A stretch of 64,000 bases of DNA from Pseudomonas fluorescens Q2-87. Lineage in GTDB: Bacteria; Pseudomonadota; Gammaproteobacteria; Pseudomonadales; Pseudomonadaceae. Below, piece after piece: positions 25,464-34,459 of this stretch (position 1 is the stretch's first letter; every line of letters starts with the position of its first letter). Where the stretch lies: positions 5,274,556-5,338,555 of the forward strand of contig NZ_CM001558.1 in assembly GCF_000281895.1 (NCBI RefSeq), given 5' to 3'. The position numbers and the translations under genes were made by a program. The notes under the pieces are model-generated. The model had not been told where the DNA came from and did not search any database. It saw nothing but the letters and a program-made list of their open reading frames with translations.

Positions 25464-27365
25464 CTACAACTTGGCGTGCCGCAAGCCTCCGCTGCGGGAC
25501 TTGGCCATGGCCGCCAGCCGCACCGCGACGTTGGCCGCACCGTAGCCAGCGTAACCGTTCTTGCGCTGAATGATCTCAAAGAAAAACCGCCCCTCGAACG
25601 GCTCGGTGTAGACGTGGAACAGCTCGCCGCCTTGGGCATCACGGTCATACAGAACATTGAAATACGCCAGCTCGCTGAGAAACTCATCATCGAAGTCGAA
25701 GCGCGCCGCCAGGTCGTCGTAATAGTTGAGGGGAATGTCCAGCAGCGGTACGCCGGCCTCCTTGGCGCGGCTGACCTGGGTGAAAATGTCATCGCAGTCG
25801 AACGCAATGTGATGCACGCCAGAACCGCGATAACTCGACAGCGCGTGTGAGATCGCGGTGTTACGGTTCTCGGAAATGTTCAACGGCAAGCGGATCGAAC
25901 TGCAGCGGCTGCGCAGGGCCCGGCTTTTGACCAGGCCATACGGGTCGGGCAGCACCACTTCGTCATCCGCCTCGAAATCCAACAGGCTCTTGTAGAACAA
26001 CACCCAGCTGTCGAGGCTGTCCGCCGGCAGCGCCATCGCCATGTGATCGATGCGCTTGAGCCCCGCGCCGATGACCGCGCCGGGTTGCAGATTGAAATCG
26101 GTACCGTAGACATCGGCGTCCTGGTCCACCAGGTAGATGAGGCTGCCGTCCGGTGCTCGCACCGCCGCCAACTCCAGTTCATTGGGCCCCACCAGGCCGC
26201 GATAGGGTTGGCCTTTGTAGGCCACGGCCCGCTCCAGGGCGCTGGCGCTGTTCTTGACGCGCACGGCAGTGGCGCATAACGACGGACCGTGGGCTTCAAA
26301 AAAACTGTGGGCGAAAGAATACGGTTCGCTGTTGAGGATCAGGTTGATATCGCCCTGGCGCAGCAAGCTGACGTTCTTGGAGCGATGCTGGCCGGCCTTG
26401 ACGAACCCCAGGCGCTCCAGCCAATGAGACAACTTGGCGCCGAGGTTATCGTCCACGGCGAACTCCAGGAATTCGATGCCGTTGTATTCGCTGGCCGGCG
26501 GCGTGGCGAAAAGGATATCGGCATTGCTGACAGGCGTGGCTTGCTCGGCCAAGCGCTGGCGGGTCTTTTCCTCCAGGTACAACAACGAGCGCAAACCGTC
26601 GGCGGCATTGGCCCGCGGCGGCGCCGCGCGAAAGCCGTCATTGAAGATTTCCAGCGACAGCGGCCCGGTGTAGCCGCTCTTGATGATCGGCGCCAGGAAG
26701 CCCGGCAAGTCGAATTCGCCCTGGCCCGGGAAGCAGCGGAAATGCCGGCTCCACTCCAGGACATCCATCGCCAGGATCGGCGCATCGGCCATTTGCACGA
26801 AGAAAATCTTCTCGCCTGGAATCTCGGCAATCGCGCTTGGATCGCCCTTGAGGGACAACGTGTGGAAACTGTCGAGCAAGACGCCGAGGCTTGGGTGGTC
26901 AGCCTGGCGCACGATATTCCAGACCTGTTGATAAGTATTCACGTGCCGGCCCCAGGCCAACGCCTCATAACCGATGCGCAAGCCCCGCGCACCGGCCCGT
27001 TCGGCCAGCAGGCGCAGGTCATCGACCAGGATCTGCGGGTCGCCGACGCTGTCGGCCGAGGCGTTGCTGCACACCAACACCAGATCGGTGCCCAGCTCCT
27101 GCATCAGGTCGAACTTGCGCTCGGCGCGCTCCAGGTTGCGCGCAAGGCGATCGCGACGGCAGCCTTCGAAGTCACGAAACGGCTGGAACAAGGTGATGGC
27201 GATGCCCAGGTCAGCGCACATCTGCCTGATTTCCCGCGGGCTGCCATCGTAATAGAGAAGGTCGTTCTCGAAAATCTCCACCCCGTCGAAACCGGCGGCG
27301 GCAATGGCCTCGAGTTTTTCCGGCAGGGTGCCGCTCAAGGATACGGTGGCAATGGAACGCTGCAT
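25464..27365 (-). CDS. quiC: 3-dehydroshikimate dehydratase, two-domain QuiC1 type
   Basis: A 633-residue enzyme that converts 3-dehydroshikimate to protocatechuate. Residues 1-290 form a xylose-isomerase-like TIM barrel with metal-site segments GFDGVEIFEND, GYEALAWGRHVNTYQ, LLDSFHTL and LSLEIFND. Residues 300-633 are a VOC region like 4-hydroxyphenylpyruvate dioxygenase (EFLEFAVDD, HHIAFDCDDIF, FFFEIIQRKNGYAGYGAAN). This fusion is typical of Pseudomonas QuiC1. The ATG at 27365 has GGGAG upstream. It is divergent from the MFS gene, and tetR follows it. Confidence 0.93.
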   Translation of the reverse strand: MQRSIATVSLSGTLPEKLEAIAAAGFDGVEIFENDLLYYDGSPREIRQMCADLGIAITLFQPFRDFEGCRRDRLARNLERAERKFDLMQELGTDLVLVCSNASADSVGDPQILVDDLRLLAERAGARGLRIGYEALAWGRHVNTYQQVWNIVRQADHPSLGVLLDSFHTLSLKGDPSAIAEIPGEKIFFVQMADAPILAMDVLEWSRHFRCFPGQGEFDLPGFLAPIIKSGYTGPLSLEIFNDGFRAAPPRANAADGLRSLLYLEEKTRQRLAEQATPVSNADILFATPPASEYNGIEFLEFAVDDNLGAKLSHWLERLGFVKAGQHRSKNVSLLRQGDINLILNSEPYSFAHSFFEAHGPSLCATAVRVKNSASALERAVAYKGQPYRGLVGPNELELAAVRAPDGSLIYLVDQDADVYGTDFNLQPGAVIGAGLKRIDHMAMALPADSLDSWVLFYKSLLDFEADDEVVLPDPYGLVKSRALRSRCSSIRLPLNISENRNTAISHALSSYRGSGVHHIAFDCDDIFTQVSRAKEAGVPLLDIPLNYYDDLAARFDFDDEFLSELAYFNVLYDRDAQGGELFHVYTEPFEGRFFFEIIQRKNGYAGYGAANVAVRLAAMAKSRSGGLRHAKL

Positions 27366-27475
27366 GACGTCGGCTCCCGGGACAGGCATCGGCTACAGAA
27401 GGTGCGCCGCAATTGAAATGTTATTAAAAGAGTGAGCCGATTATTGAGCTGACGGTTTGTTTCAGCAATTTAATA

Positions 27476-27494
27476 TGTACCGTCTGGTTAGTTT
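27476..27494 (+). promoter_or_regulatory. Candidate operator of the quinate-cluster TetR regulator, copy 2
   Basis: TGTACCGTCTGGTTAGTTT lies in the divergent quiC/MFS gap, about 111 bases from quiC and 150 from the MFS start. Its core GTACC-N3-TGGTTA is an imperfect palindrome. It matches the aroQ promoter site at 14 of 19 positions. Confidence 0.5.
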
Positions 27495-27643
27495 TTTGGG
27501 CGATTATCGAACACAATGCCGATTGCCGAATTGACGATTTTTTGCTCACTGCGCCACCATCGGCCCCACATTGACGCCGGCCCTGCCGGCAGCGATGGAC
27601 AGACCCAGACCAACCATAAGAATTTCAAAAACGGGTACACGCT

Positions 27644-28981
27644 ATGATTCCTTCCCAAAGCTCCCGCCTGGCTCCCGGCCTGGGCGTCACCACCGGCGGC
27701 ATCGGTGACAAGATCCGCGGCGCCATGGCCGTGGGCAAGACCCGTTGGGGCATGCTCGCCCTGGTATTTTTCGCCACCACCCTGAACTACATCGACCGCG
27801 CCGCCCTGGGCGTCATGCAGCCAATCCTGGCCAAGGAGATGAGCTGGACGGCGATGGATTACGCCAACATCAATTTCTGGTTCCAGGTCGGTTATGCCAT
27901 CGGCTTTGTCTTGCAGGGACGGTTGATCGACCGGATCGGCGTCAAACGCGTGTTCTTCTGCGCCGTGCTGCTCTGGAGCCTGGCGACCGGCGCCCATGGC
28001 CTGGCCACCTCGGCGATAGGTTTCATGGTCTGCCGTTTCATCCTCGGCCTGACTGAAGCGGCCAACTACCCGGCCTGCGTGAAGACCACGCGGCTATGGT
28101 TCCCCGCCGGCGAGCGGGCCGTGGCCACCGGCATATTCAACGCCGGGACCAACGTTGGCGCGATGTTCACGCCGATGCTGCTGCCTTTGATCCTGCACGT
28201 GTGGGGCTGGCAGGCGGCGTTCCTGTGCATGTCCGCCCTGGGTGGGATCTGGTTGCTGTTCTGGGGCCTGAAATACTTCAACCCCGAAGATCACCCCACG
28301 GTGAAACCGTCGGAACTGCAATACATCCAGGCCCAGGATGAGCCGGATCAGGTCCGCGTGCCCTTTACCCGCATCCTGCGCATGCGCGGCACCTGGGCGT
28401 TCGCCCTGGCCTATTCGATCACCGCGCCCGTGTTCTGGTTCTACCTCTATTGGCTGCCACCGTTCCTGAACCAGCAATACAACCTGGGCATCAACGTGAC
28501 CCAGATGGGCATCCCGCTGATCATCATCTACCTCACTGCCGACTTCGGCAGCGTGGGCGGCGGGATACTGTCTTCGTTCCTGATCGGGCGCGGACTCAAT
28601 CCGATCAAGGCGCGACTGGTGTCGATGCTGCTGTTCGCCTGCTGCATCATCGGCGTGATCATGGCCGCCGGCTCCAGCAGCCTGTGGATGGCGGTGTTTG
28701 CCATTTCCCTGGCCATCGGCGCGCACCAGGCCTGGACCGCCAACATCTGGAGCCTGGTGATGGATTACACGCCCAAGCACATGATGAGCACGGTGTTCGG
28801 CTTCGGCGGCATGTGCGCGGCCATCGGCGGGATGTTCATGACCCAACTGGTGGGCCACATTCTTACGATCACCCACAACAACTACACCGTGTTGTTCACC
28901 CTGATCCCGGCGATGTATTTCATCGCCCTGACATGGATGTACTTCATGGCGCCGCGCAAGGTGCCTACCCTGGAAAACTGA
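27644..28981 (+). CDS. MFS transporter of the quinate/shikimate cluster
   Basis: A 445-residue major facilitator of the anion:cation symporter type, with twelve helices. NYIDRAALGVMQPILAKEM in the first helix region and GRLIDRIGVKRVF in the 2-3 loop are typical. It is divergent from quiC and corresponds to PA0241, so it probably imports quinate, shikimate or dehydroshikimate. The substrate is inferred from the cluster. The first 27 residues before MAVGKTRWGML are loosely conserved and no strong ribosome site is seen, so the start could be at 27725. Confidence 0.85.
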   Translation: MIPSQSSRLAPGLGVTTGGIGDKIRGAMAVGKTRWGMLALVFFATTLNYIDRAALGVMQPILAKEMSWTAMDYANINFWFQVGYAIGFVLQGRLIDRIGVKRVFFCAVLLWSLATGAHGLATSAIGFMVCRFILGLTEAANYPACVKTTRLWFPAGERAVATGIFNAGTNVGAMFTPMLLPLILHVWGWQAAFLCMSALGGIWLLFWGLKYFNPEDHPTVKPSELQYIQAQDEPDQVRVPFTRILRMRGTWAFALAYSITAPVFWFYLYWLPPFLNQQYNLGINVTQMGIPLIIIYLTADFGSVGGGILSSFLIGRGLNPIKARLVSMLLFACCIIGVIMAAGSSSLWMAVFAISLAIGAHQAWTANIWSLVMDYTPKHMMSTVFGFGGMCAAIGGMFMTQLVGHILTITHNNYTVLFTLIPAMYFIALTWMYFMAPRKVPTLEN

Positions 28982-29009
28982 TGAGCCATTAAGGCTGGAA
29001 CGCAACTTT

Positions 29010-29139
29010 GTGGCGAGGGGATTTATCCCCGCTGGGCTGCGCAGCAGACCTGAAATCAGGCAACTCGGTGTGTCAGCCAAATCGAGCTGATTGTTTTGGG
29101 GCTGCTGCGCAGCCCAACGGGGATAAATCCCCTCACCAC
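29010..29139. repeat. REPIN, class B variant
   Basis: Arms GTGGCGAGGGGATTTATCCC and complement, longer overall than the other copies. The palindrome core is GGGGATTTATCCCC in place of GGGAGCTTGCTCCC. Inner GGGCTGCGCAGC / GCTGCGCAGCCC arms are also present. It lies between the convergent MFS and EamA genes. Confidence 0.88.
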
Positions 29140-29173
29140 TGGGTCCACCATGTCCCGGACCAAACAAGTCTAT

Positions 29174-30052
29174 TTACTTACGCCGCTGCTGCCACGCCGC
29201 CGCGAGCCCGCTCAAGCAGATCAGGGCGATGCCCACCACCGTCATCAGCGTCGGCGTGTGGCTGAACAACAACCAGCCCAGCAGCCCGGCAAACACGATC
29301 TGGCAATACCCGAACGGCGCGAGCAGCGCCGGGGCGGCGAAGCGGAAGGCTTGGGTCAGCATCAAATGCGCGGTCATCCCGCAGGCGCCCAGCGCCAGCA
29401 TCATCAACCCATGCACCAGGCTCGGCACTTGCCAGAAGAACGGTACCAGTGCGCTCATCACCAATGTGTTGCACAGGCCGGCGAAGAAATTACTGGTGGT
29501 CGGGCTGTCGATCTCGCTGAGCTTGCGCGTGAGCAATTGATAGAAGCAGAAAAACAGCGCCGAACAGAACGGCAGCAACACCGCCGGCGTGAACAGATCG
29601 CCGCCGGGATGAACAATGATCAGCACGCCGATAAAACCGAAAATCACGGCGATCCATTGCCCGCGCGTCACACGCTCGCCGAGCAATGGCACCGACAAGG
29701 CCGTGACCAGCACCGGAGCCAGGAAGTTGACCGCCGTGGCTTCGGCCAGCGGGATATACAACAACGCCGTGGTGAAGAACAGACTGGTACCGAGCAGGCA
29801 CAGCGCCCGAGCCAATTGCCACAACGGGCGCTTGGTACGCAGCACCCGCAGCCCCGAGCGCGGCAGGAAAATACCCGCCATCAACAAGGTGTGCACCACG
29901 TAACGCGCCCAGACCACCATGATGATCGGATAAAAACCGGAAAGGTATTTGGACAACGCGTCATGACTGGAGAACAGGAACGTTGCGACCAGAATAAGCA
30001 CGATGCCCTTGAAAGCCTGATTGACGCCGGAGAGCGGAGTGCTGAGGGTCAT
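29174..30052 (-). CDS. EamA-family drug/metabolite transporter
   Basis: A 292-residue inner-membrane protein with ten predicted helices in two EamA repeats (about 10-140 and 150-285). DALSKYLSGFYPIIMVVWAR in the first repeat and ATAVNFLAPVLVTALSVPLLGER at the end of it are characteristic. The substrate is unknown. The ATG at 30052 gives the family N-terminus; the frame is open to 30232 but that stretch is not membrane-like and lacks a start site. Confidence 0.85.
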   Translation of the reverse strand: MTLSTPLSGVNQAFKGIVLILVATFLFSSHDALSKYLSGFYPIIMVVWARYVVHTLLMAGIFLPRSGLRVLRTKRPLWQLARALCLLGTSLFFTTALLYIPLAEATAVNFLAPVLVTALSVPLLGERVTRGQWIAVIFGFIGVLIIVHPGGDLFTPAVLLPFCSALFFCFYQLLTRKLSEIDSPTTSNFFAGLCNTLVMSALVPFFWQVPSLVHGLMMLALGACGMTAHLMLTQAFRFAAPALLAPFGYCQIVFAGLLGWLLFSHTPTLMTVVGIALICLSGLAAAWQQRRK

Positions 30053-30304
30053 GAGGAAAACCTGCGCTGCTTGATGTAAGGGCCGTGACGCACAGTGAAG
30101 TTGTTGGGCCAGCGAAAATACCGATAAGTTCTGAATCCGCAGTGTAATGAAAATTCCGGAGCCAGGCAGAATCGGCTTGTCGATGAACCAAAACCCGCGT
30201 CCGTTGCCTGACAGCTCAAGCACGCCGCGCACCTTTGGCGCCTGAAAGCTAGACTCACCCCCACAGCAGTCATTTCTCGCCGGGTCATTCAGAGGACTTC
30301 CAAC

Positions 30305-31189
30305 ATGTTATGGAAAAAAGGTCGCCGCAGTGACAACGTGGTGGACGCCCGCGGCGATGAGGGCGGCGGTGGCGGGATGCGGTTTGGCGGCGGCAAGGGA
30401 TTGAGCCTGACGGCCATTCTGCTGATCGTCGGCATCGGCTGGATCACAGGCCAGGACCCGATGCAGATTCTCGGGCAACTGGCGGGGCAGATGGACTCAT
30501 CTGCGCCGGCGTCCTCCCAGACTCGCCAGGCGCCACCGGCCAACGACGAGCAGGCCGAATTCGTGCGCTCGATCCTCGGCGATACCGAAGACACCTGGGG
30601 CCAGGTCTTCCAGCAGGCCGGGCGGCAATATCAGCAGCCTAAACTGGTGCTGTTCAGTGGTCGGGTCAACTCGGCCTGCGGCCTTGCCTCATCGGCGACC
30701 GGGCCGTTTTATTGCCCGGCAGACCGCCAGGTGTATCTGGACATGAGTTTCTTCAAGGAAATGTCCCAACGTTTCTCGGCCGCCGGTGACTTCGCCCAGG
30801 CCTATGTCATTGCCCATGAAGTCGGCCACCACGTGCAAACGCTGCTTGGGGTCTCGGCAAAAATCCAGGAGGCCCGCCAGCAAGGCCGGCAGATGGAAGG
30901 CGACGGTGGCCTGTTGGTGCGCCAGGAATTGCAGGCCGATTGCCTGGCCGGGGTCTGGGCCAACCACGCGCAAAAACGCCTGAACTGGCTGGAGCCGGGG
31001 GACATCGAGGAAGCCTTGAACGCCGCCAACGCGATTGGCGATGACCGGCTGCAACAACAAGGCCAGGGCCGCGTGGTGCCGGACTCCTTTACCCACGGCA
31101 CCTCGGCGCAACGGGTGCGCTGGTTCAAGACCGGCTTCGCCCAGGGCCAGGTCAGCCAGTGCGACACGTTCGCGGCGAAAAACCTGTAG
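30305..31189 (+). CDS. ypfJ: YpfJ-family neutral zinc metallopeptidase
   Basis: A 294-residue membrane-anchored protein. A Gly-rich segment (residues 20-32) precedes one transmembrane helix (LTAILLIVGIGWIT, about 35-48). The peptidase part has HEVGH at 171-175 as the zinc site and DCLAGVWANH as a second conserved block. The family (zinc_peptidase, PF04228) has an unclear substrate. GAGGA precedes the ATG. The hydrolase gene starts right after its stop codon, so the two form an operon. Confidence 0.93.
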   Translation: MLWKKGRRSDNVVDARGDEGGGGGMRFGGGKGLSLTAILLIVGIGWITGQDPMQILGQLAGQMDSSAPASSQTRQAPPANDEQAEFVRSILGDTEDTWGQVFQQAGRQYQQPKLVLFSGRVNSACGLASSATGPFYCPADRQVYLDMSFFKEMSQRFSAAGDFAQAYVIAHEVGHHVQTLLGVSAKIQEARQQGRQMEGDGGLLVRQELQADCLAGVWANHAQKRLNWLEPGDIEEALNAANAIGDDRLQQQGQGRVVPDSFTHGTSAQRVRWFKTGFAQGQVSQCDTFAAKNL

Positions 31190-32137
31190 ATGACGTGGCG
31201 CGCGCTGATCGGGCTGTTGTTGTGCTGCACCTGGGCCCAGGCGGACGAACACGGCGTGAACGTGGTCGCTCAGGGGCGATTGCAGTTCAAGGGCGGCGCC
31301 ATGGCCGTCGCTGTCAGCCCGCCCCCTGCGTCCATCCAGCGCGTGGTGATCATCGTCCATGGTCGGCTGCGCAATGCCGAGACCTACCTACACAGCGCAG
31401 AACAAGCCGCCGCCCAGGCCGGACAGACGGCCACCACACTGATCATCGCCCCACAGTTTCTTAACGAACAGGACGTGACACGTCATCAATTGCCCAACGA
31501 CCTGTTGCGCTGGCGCGGCAACGACTGGATGGCCGGCGATTTATCCACAGGGCCAAGCCCAGTCAGTTCATTCCAGGTTCTCGATGACATCGTGGCGCGG
31601 GTCAGTGATCGACAGCAGTTTCCCGAAGTGAAGGAAATCGTCATCGCCGGCCACTCCGGCGGCGCCCAGGTCGTGCAGCGTTATGCCCTGCTCGCCCACG
31701 GTCCCTACCGGATCAATCCGCGCTTTGTGATTGCCAACCCGTCGTCCTACGCCTACTTCGATGCCCAACGCCCCATGGCGTTCGACCCGGCCAGTTGCCC
31801 TGGCTTCAACCAATGGAAATATGGCCTGCAACAGCTTCCCGCCTATGCCGCCGGGCAATCACCCGCATGGCTGGAGGAAAACTACGTCAAGCGCGACATC
31901 GTTTATCTGCTTGGGCAGCAAGACATCGATCCGAAGCACCCAGCGCTGGACAAAGGCTGCGAAGCGCAGACCCAGGGGGCGTATCGGTTATTGCGCGGGC
32001 ATTTCTTTTTCGACTACCTGTCCCGACGCCATCCCGTGGGGCTGAACCAACGGCTGATCGAAGTGCCGGGGGTTGGGCATGATGGGAATGGGATGTTCAC
32101 TTCGCCTGAAGGTTTGAAGGTGTTGTTTGGGCAGTAG
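31190..32137 (+). CDS. Secreted alpha/beta-hydrolase-like protein
   Basis: A 315-residue protein with a signal peptide (about 1-18, ending CTWAQA). The alpha/beta-hydrolase features are the oxyanion region VVIIVHGRLRN, the nucleophile elbow GHSGGAQ with S156, and a likely histidine in VPGVGHDGNGMF near the end. I do not recognise the substrate. The ATG follows directly on the ypfJ stop codon, so translation is coupled. Periplasmic location is inferred from the signal. Confidence 0.78.
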   Translation: MTWRALIGLLLCCTWAQADEHGVNVVAQGRLQFKGGAMAVAVSPPPASIQRVVIIVHGRLRNAETYLHSAEQAAAQAGQTATTLIIAPQFLNEQDVTRHQLPNDLLRWRGNDWMAGDLSTGPSPVSSFQVLDDIVARVSDRQQFPEVKEIVIAGHSGGAQVVQRYALLAHGPYRINPRFVIANPSSYAYFDAQRPMAFDPASCPGFNQWKYGLQQLPAYAAGQSPAWLEENYVKRDIVYLLGQQDIDPKHPALDKGCEAQTQGAYRLLRGHFFFDYLSRRHPVGLNQRLIEVPGVGHDGNGMFTSPEGLKVLFGQ

Positions 32138-32163
32138 GCCTTATGTCGACAGGCCCGGCCTCA

Positions 32164-32229
32164 TCGCGAGCAAGCTCGCTCCCACAAGGGCACCACGAAT
32201 CCACTGTGGGAGCGAGCTTGCTCGCGAAA
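32164..32229. repeat. REPIN, class A, short and in reversed order
   Basis: Arms TCGCGAGCAAGCTCGCTCCC and GGGAGCGAGCTTGCTCGCGA face the opposite way from the other copies, with only about 20 bases between them. It lies between convergent genes. Confidence 0.85.
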
Positions 32230-32254
32230 GCGATTAGCCGGCCAACACAGAAAC

Positions 32255-32848
32255 TCAGGCCGAAAGCATCCGCCGCAACTCAACACAATCCCGAGCATGC
32301 CAATCGGTCAGCTCCGGCCACGGATTGTCCGGCAGGTTCACCAGCACCGTCCGCGCCCCCGCCGCACGACCACAATCCAGGTCAAAGCGATAGTCGCCGA
32401 CCATTACCATGGCCCCGGGCGTCACGTTCCAGGCTTCGGCCAGCTTCAACAGACCGCCCGGGTGAGGCTTGGGTGGAGCTTCGTCGCGGCCCAGCACGTC
32501 CGCCACGGCGAAACAGTCCACCAGGCCAATGGCCTCCAGGGTCACATGGGCCAGCTCGCGGGCGTTGCGGGTCAGGATCCCCAGGCGGTAGCCACGGCTG
32601 GCCAGTTCACGCACCAGCTCAACCGCCCCCGGCGCAGGCTTGGAGCCCAGCGCCAGGTCGCGCTCGTGTTCCAGCAACCAGGCATGCTTGGCCGCCGCTT
32701 CGTCAGCCGGCAATGCCGCCAGGTGGGTGAGGATGTCATCTTCGGCCGGGATCGCCAGGGCTACGCGAATCGCGGCGAAATCATGCACGGCGATGGTCAG
32801 CGTGCCGTCCATGTCAAAGACCCAATGCCGGACCTCGGCCAGGCTCAT
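32255..32848 (-). CDS. HAD-superfamily hydrolase, phosphoglycolate phosphatase-like
   Basis: A 197-residue haloacid dehalogenase family phosphatase. Motif I is FDMDGTLT near residue 12. Motif II is the Thr of GILTRNARE, and the lysine and acidic pair lie in KPHPGGLLKL and VMVGDYRFDLD. The small helical cap is of subclass I. The ATG at 32848 overlaps the tesB stop as ATGA, so the genes are coupled. The substrate is not known; phosphoglycolate or a nucleotide are possible. Confidence 0.88.
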   Translation of the reverse strand: MSLAEVRHWVFDMDGTLTIAVHDFAAIRVALAIPAEDDILTHLAALPADEAAAKHAWLLEHERDLALGSKPAPGAVELVRELASRGYRLGILTRNARELAHVTLEAIGLVDCFAVADVLGRDEAPPKPHPGGLLKLAEAWNVTPGAMVMVGDYRFDLDCGRAAGARTVLVNLPDNPWPELTDWHARDCVELRRMLSA

Positions 32849-33714
32849 GCCCAGTCCTTGCGATGCCGGATCAGGCCTTCCTGGGTCACCGAAGCTACCA
32901 ATTGCCCGGCGCGGTTGAATACGCTGCCCCGGGAAAACCCTCGGGAATTGCCGGCCCACGGGCTGTCCATGGCGTAGAGCAACCAGTCATCGGCCCGCAG
33001 ATCGGCATGGAACCACAAGGCATGGTCGAGACTGGCTACTTGCATGTCCTTGTGCCACACCGATTTGCCATGGGGCAGCAGCGACGTGGTCAACAGGCCG
33101 AAGTCCGACGCGTAGGCCAGCAGGTATTTGTGCAAGGCCGGCGAATCCGCCAGGGCGCCATCGGCGCGGAACCACACGTATTTGATCGGATCAGCGGGTT
33201 GCGGGTTGTAGGGGTCTTTCTCGGTGACCGGGCGTACTTCGATCGGCTTGGGGCACAGCAGTTTTTCCCGCATGTGCTCGGGCAGCAGGTGCGCCCGCTG
33301 CTGGGTCAGTTCCAGTTCGGACGGCAGGTTTTCCGGCCCGACCACCTGCGGCATGCTGCTTTGATGCTCAAAGCCCTGCTCGTCGTACTGGAACGACGCA
33401 CTGCAGGTGAAGATCGGATTGCCTTTCTGGATCGCCGTGACACGTCGGGTGCTGAAGCTGCCGCCGTCACGCACCCGGTCGACCTGATAGACCACCGGCA
33501 ACGCGGCATCACCCGGGCGCAGGAAGTAACCGTGCATCGAATGCACATGTCGAGCCTCCTCCACGGTCTGGCTGGCCGCCGACAGCGACTGGCCCAGTAC
33601 CTGGCCGCCGAACAGCTGGCGGAACCCCAAGTCCTGGCTGCGACCGCGAAACAGGTTCTCTTCGATCGGTTCCAGGGTCAGCAGGTCGACCAGATCTTCC
33701 AACACGTGGCTCAT
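32845..33714 (-). CDS. tesB: Acyl-CoA thioesterase II
   Basis: A 289-residue double-hotdog thioesterase that hydrolyses acyl-CoA to free fatty acid and CoA. The N-terminal hotdog has LFRGRSQDLGFRQLFGGQVL and HSMHGYFLRPGD. The C-terminal one has ASLDHALWFHADLRADDWLL and GNSRGFSRGSVFNRAGQLVA. The length equals the family norm. The upstream ribosome site is weak. The HAD phosphatase gene overlaps its end. Confidence 0.95.
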   Translation of the reverse strand: MSHVLEDLVDLLTLEPIEENLFRGRSQDLGFRQLFGGQVLGQSLSAASQTVEEARHVHSMHGYFLRPGDAALPVVYQVDRVRDGGSFSTRRVTAIQKGNPIFTCSASFQYDEQGFEHQSSMPQVVGPENLPSELELTQQRAHLLPEHMREKLLCPKPIEVRPVTEKDPYNPQPADPIKYVWFRADGALADSPALHKYLLAYASDFGLLTTSLLPHGKSVWHKDMQVASLDHALWFHADLRADDWLLYAMDSPWAGNSRGFSRGSVFNRAGQLVASVTQEGLIRHRKDWA

Positions 33715-33817
33715 TCAGATTTTCCTCACACAGCACACACCGCGCAGGCTGTGCTGCGGCGGTGGATCGATTGTTGGCCCGGGCCACTCTGGCGGGCATT
33801 GTAAACGTCCGTGTCGG

Positions 33818-34387
33818 CTAACCGTGCAGGGTCTGTAGCCACTGCTCACGATTGATGCGATAGAGCACATGGTGACGCAATGGATGCCCGACTGCGAGTT
33901 TTGGATGTTCGAAATCATCCGCCGGGTCATGCTGCATGCCGATGGCCTGCATGACTTTCTGTGACGGTAGGTTATCGACGGCGGCGAACGCCACCACCTC
34001 TTCCAGGGCCAACTGATCGAAGGCACAACGCAGTGCAGTCCACGCCGCTTCGCTGGCATAACCCAGGCCCCAATGTTCCCGGGCCAGGCGCCAGCCGATT
34101 TCGATGGCCGGGGTGAAATGCGCGTCGAACCCGACCACGCCCAGCCCGGTAAACCCGATGAAGGCCCCCGTGTCCTTGCGCTCCAGCGCCCACAGGCCAA
34201 AACCATGCTCGGCAAAATGCCCGCGCACGCGACCGATCAGGGCAGCGCTTTCCAGACGGCTCAGGCGCTCGGGAAAGTAACGCATCACCTGCGGGTCCGC
34301 GCACATGGCAGCGAATTCCGGCAAGTCGTCATCGCGCCACTGTCGCAATATCAACCGCGCGCTTTCCAATTCCAGTATCGGCTCCAT
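33818..34387 (-). CDS. GNAT-family N-acetyltransferase (RimJ/RimL-like)
   Basis: A 189-residue acetyltransferase. It starts with the typical LESARLILRQWRDDD and has the acetyl-CoA loop region EIGWRLAREHWGLGYASEA, which marks the Acetyltransf_3 group that modifies protein N-termini or small amines. The target is not known. The ATG at 34387 sits five bases after GGGAG; an ATG at 34390 is too close to that site. It is divergent from the deacetylase gene. Confidence 0.85.
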   Translation of the reverse strand: MEPILELESARLILRQWRDDDLPEFAAMCADPQVMRYFPERLSRLESAALIGRVRGHFAEHGFGLWALERKDTGAFIGFTGLGVVGFDAHFTPAIEIGWRLAREHWGLGYASEAAWTALRCAFDQLALEEVVAFAAVDNLPSQKVMQAIGMQHDPADDFEHPKLAVGHPLRHHVLYRINREQWLQTLHG

Positions 34388-34459
34388 CATCACTCCCTTT
34401 CCATGCCCAGAGTCTACATCGCTGGTAGGATCCGTCATTCAATCACCACTGAAAACACC

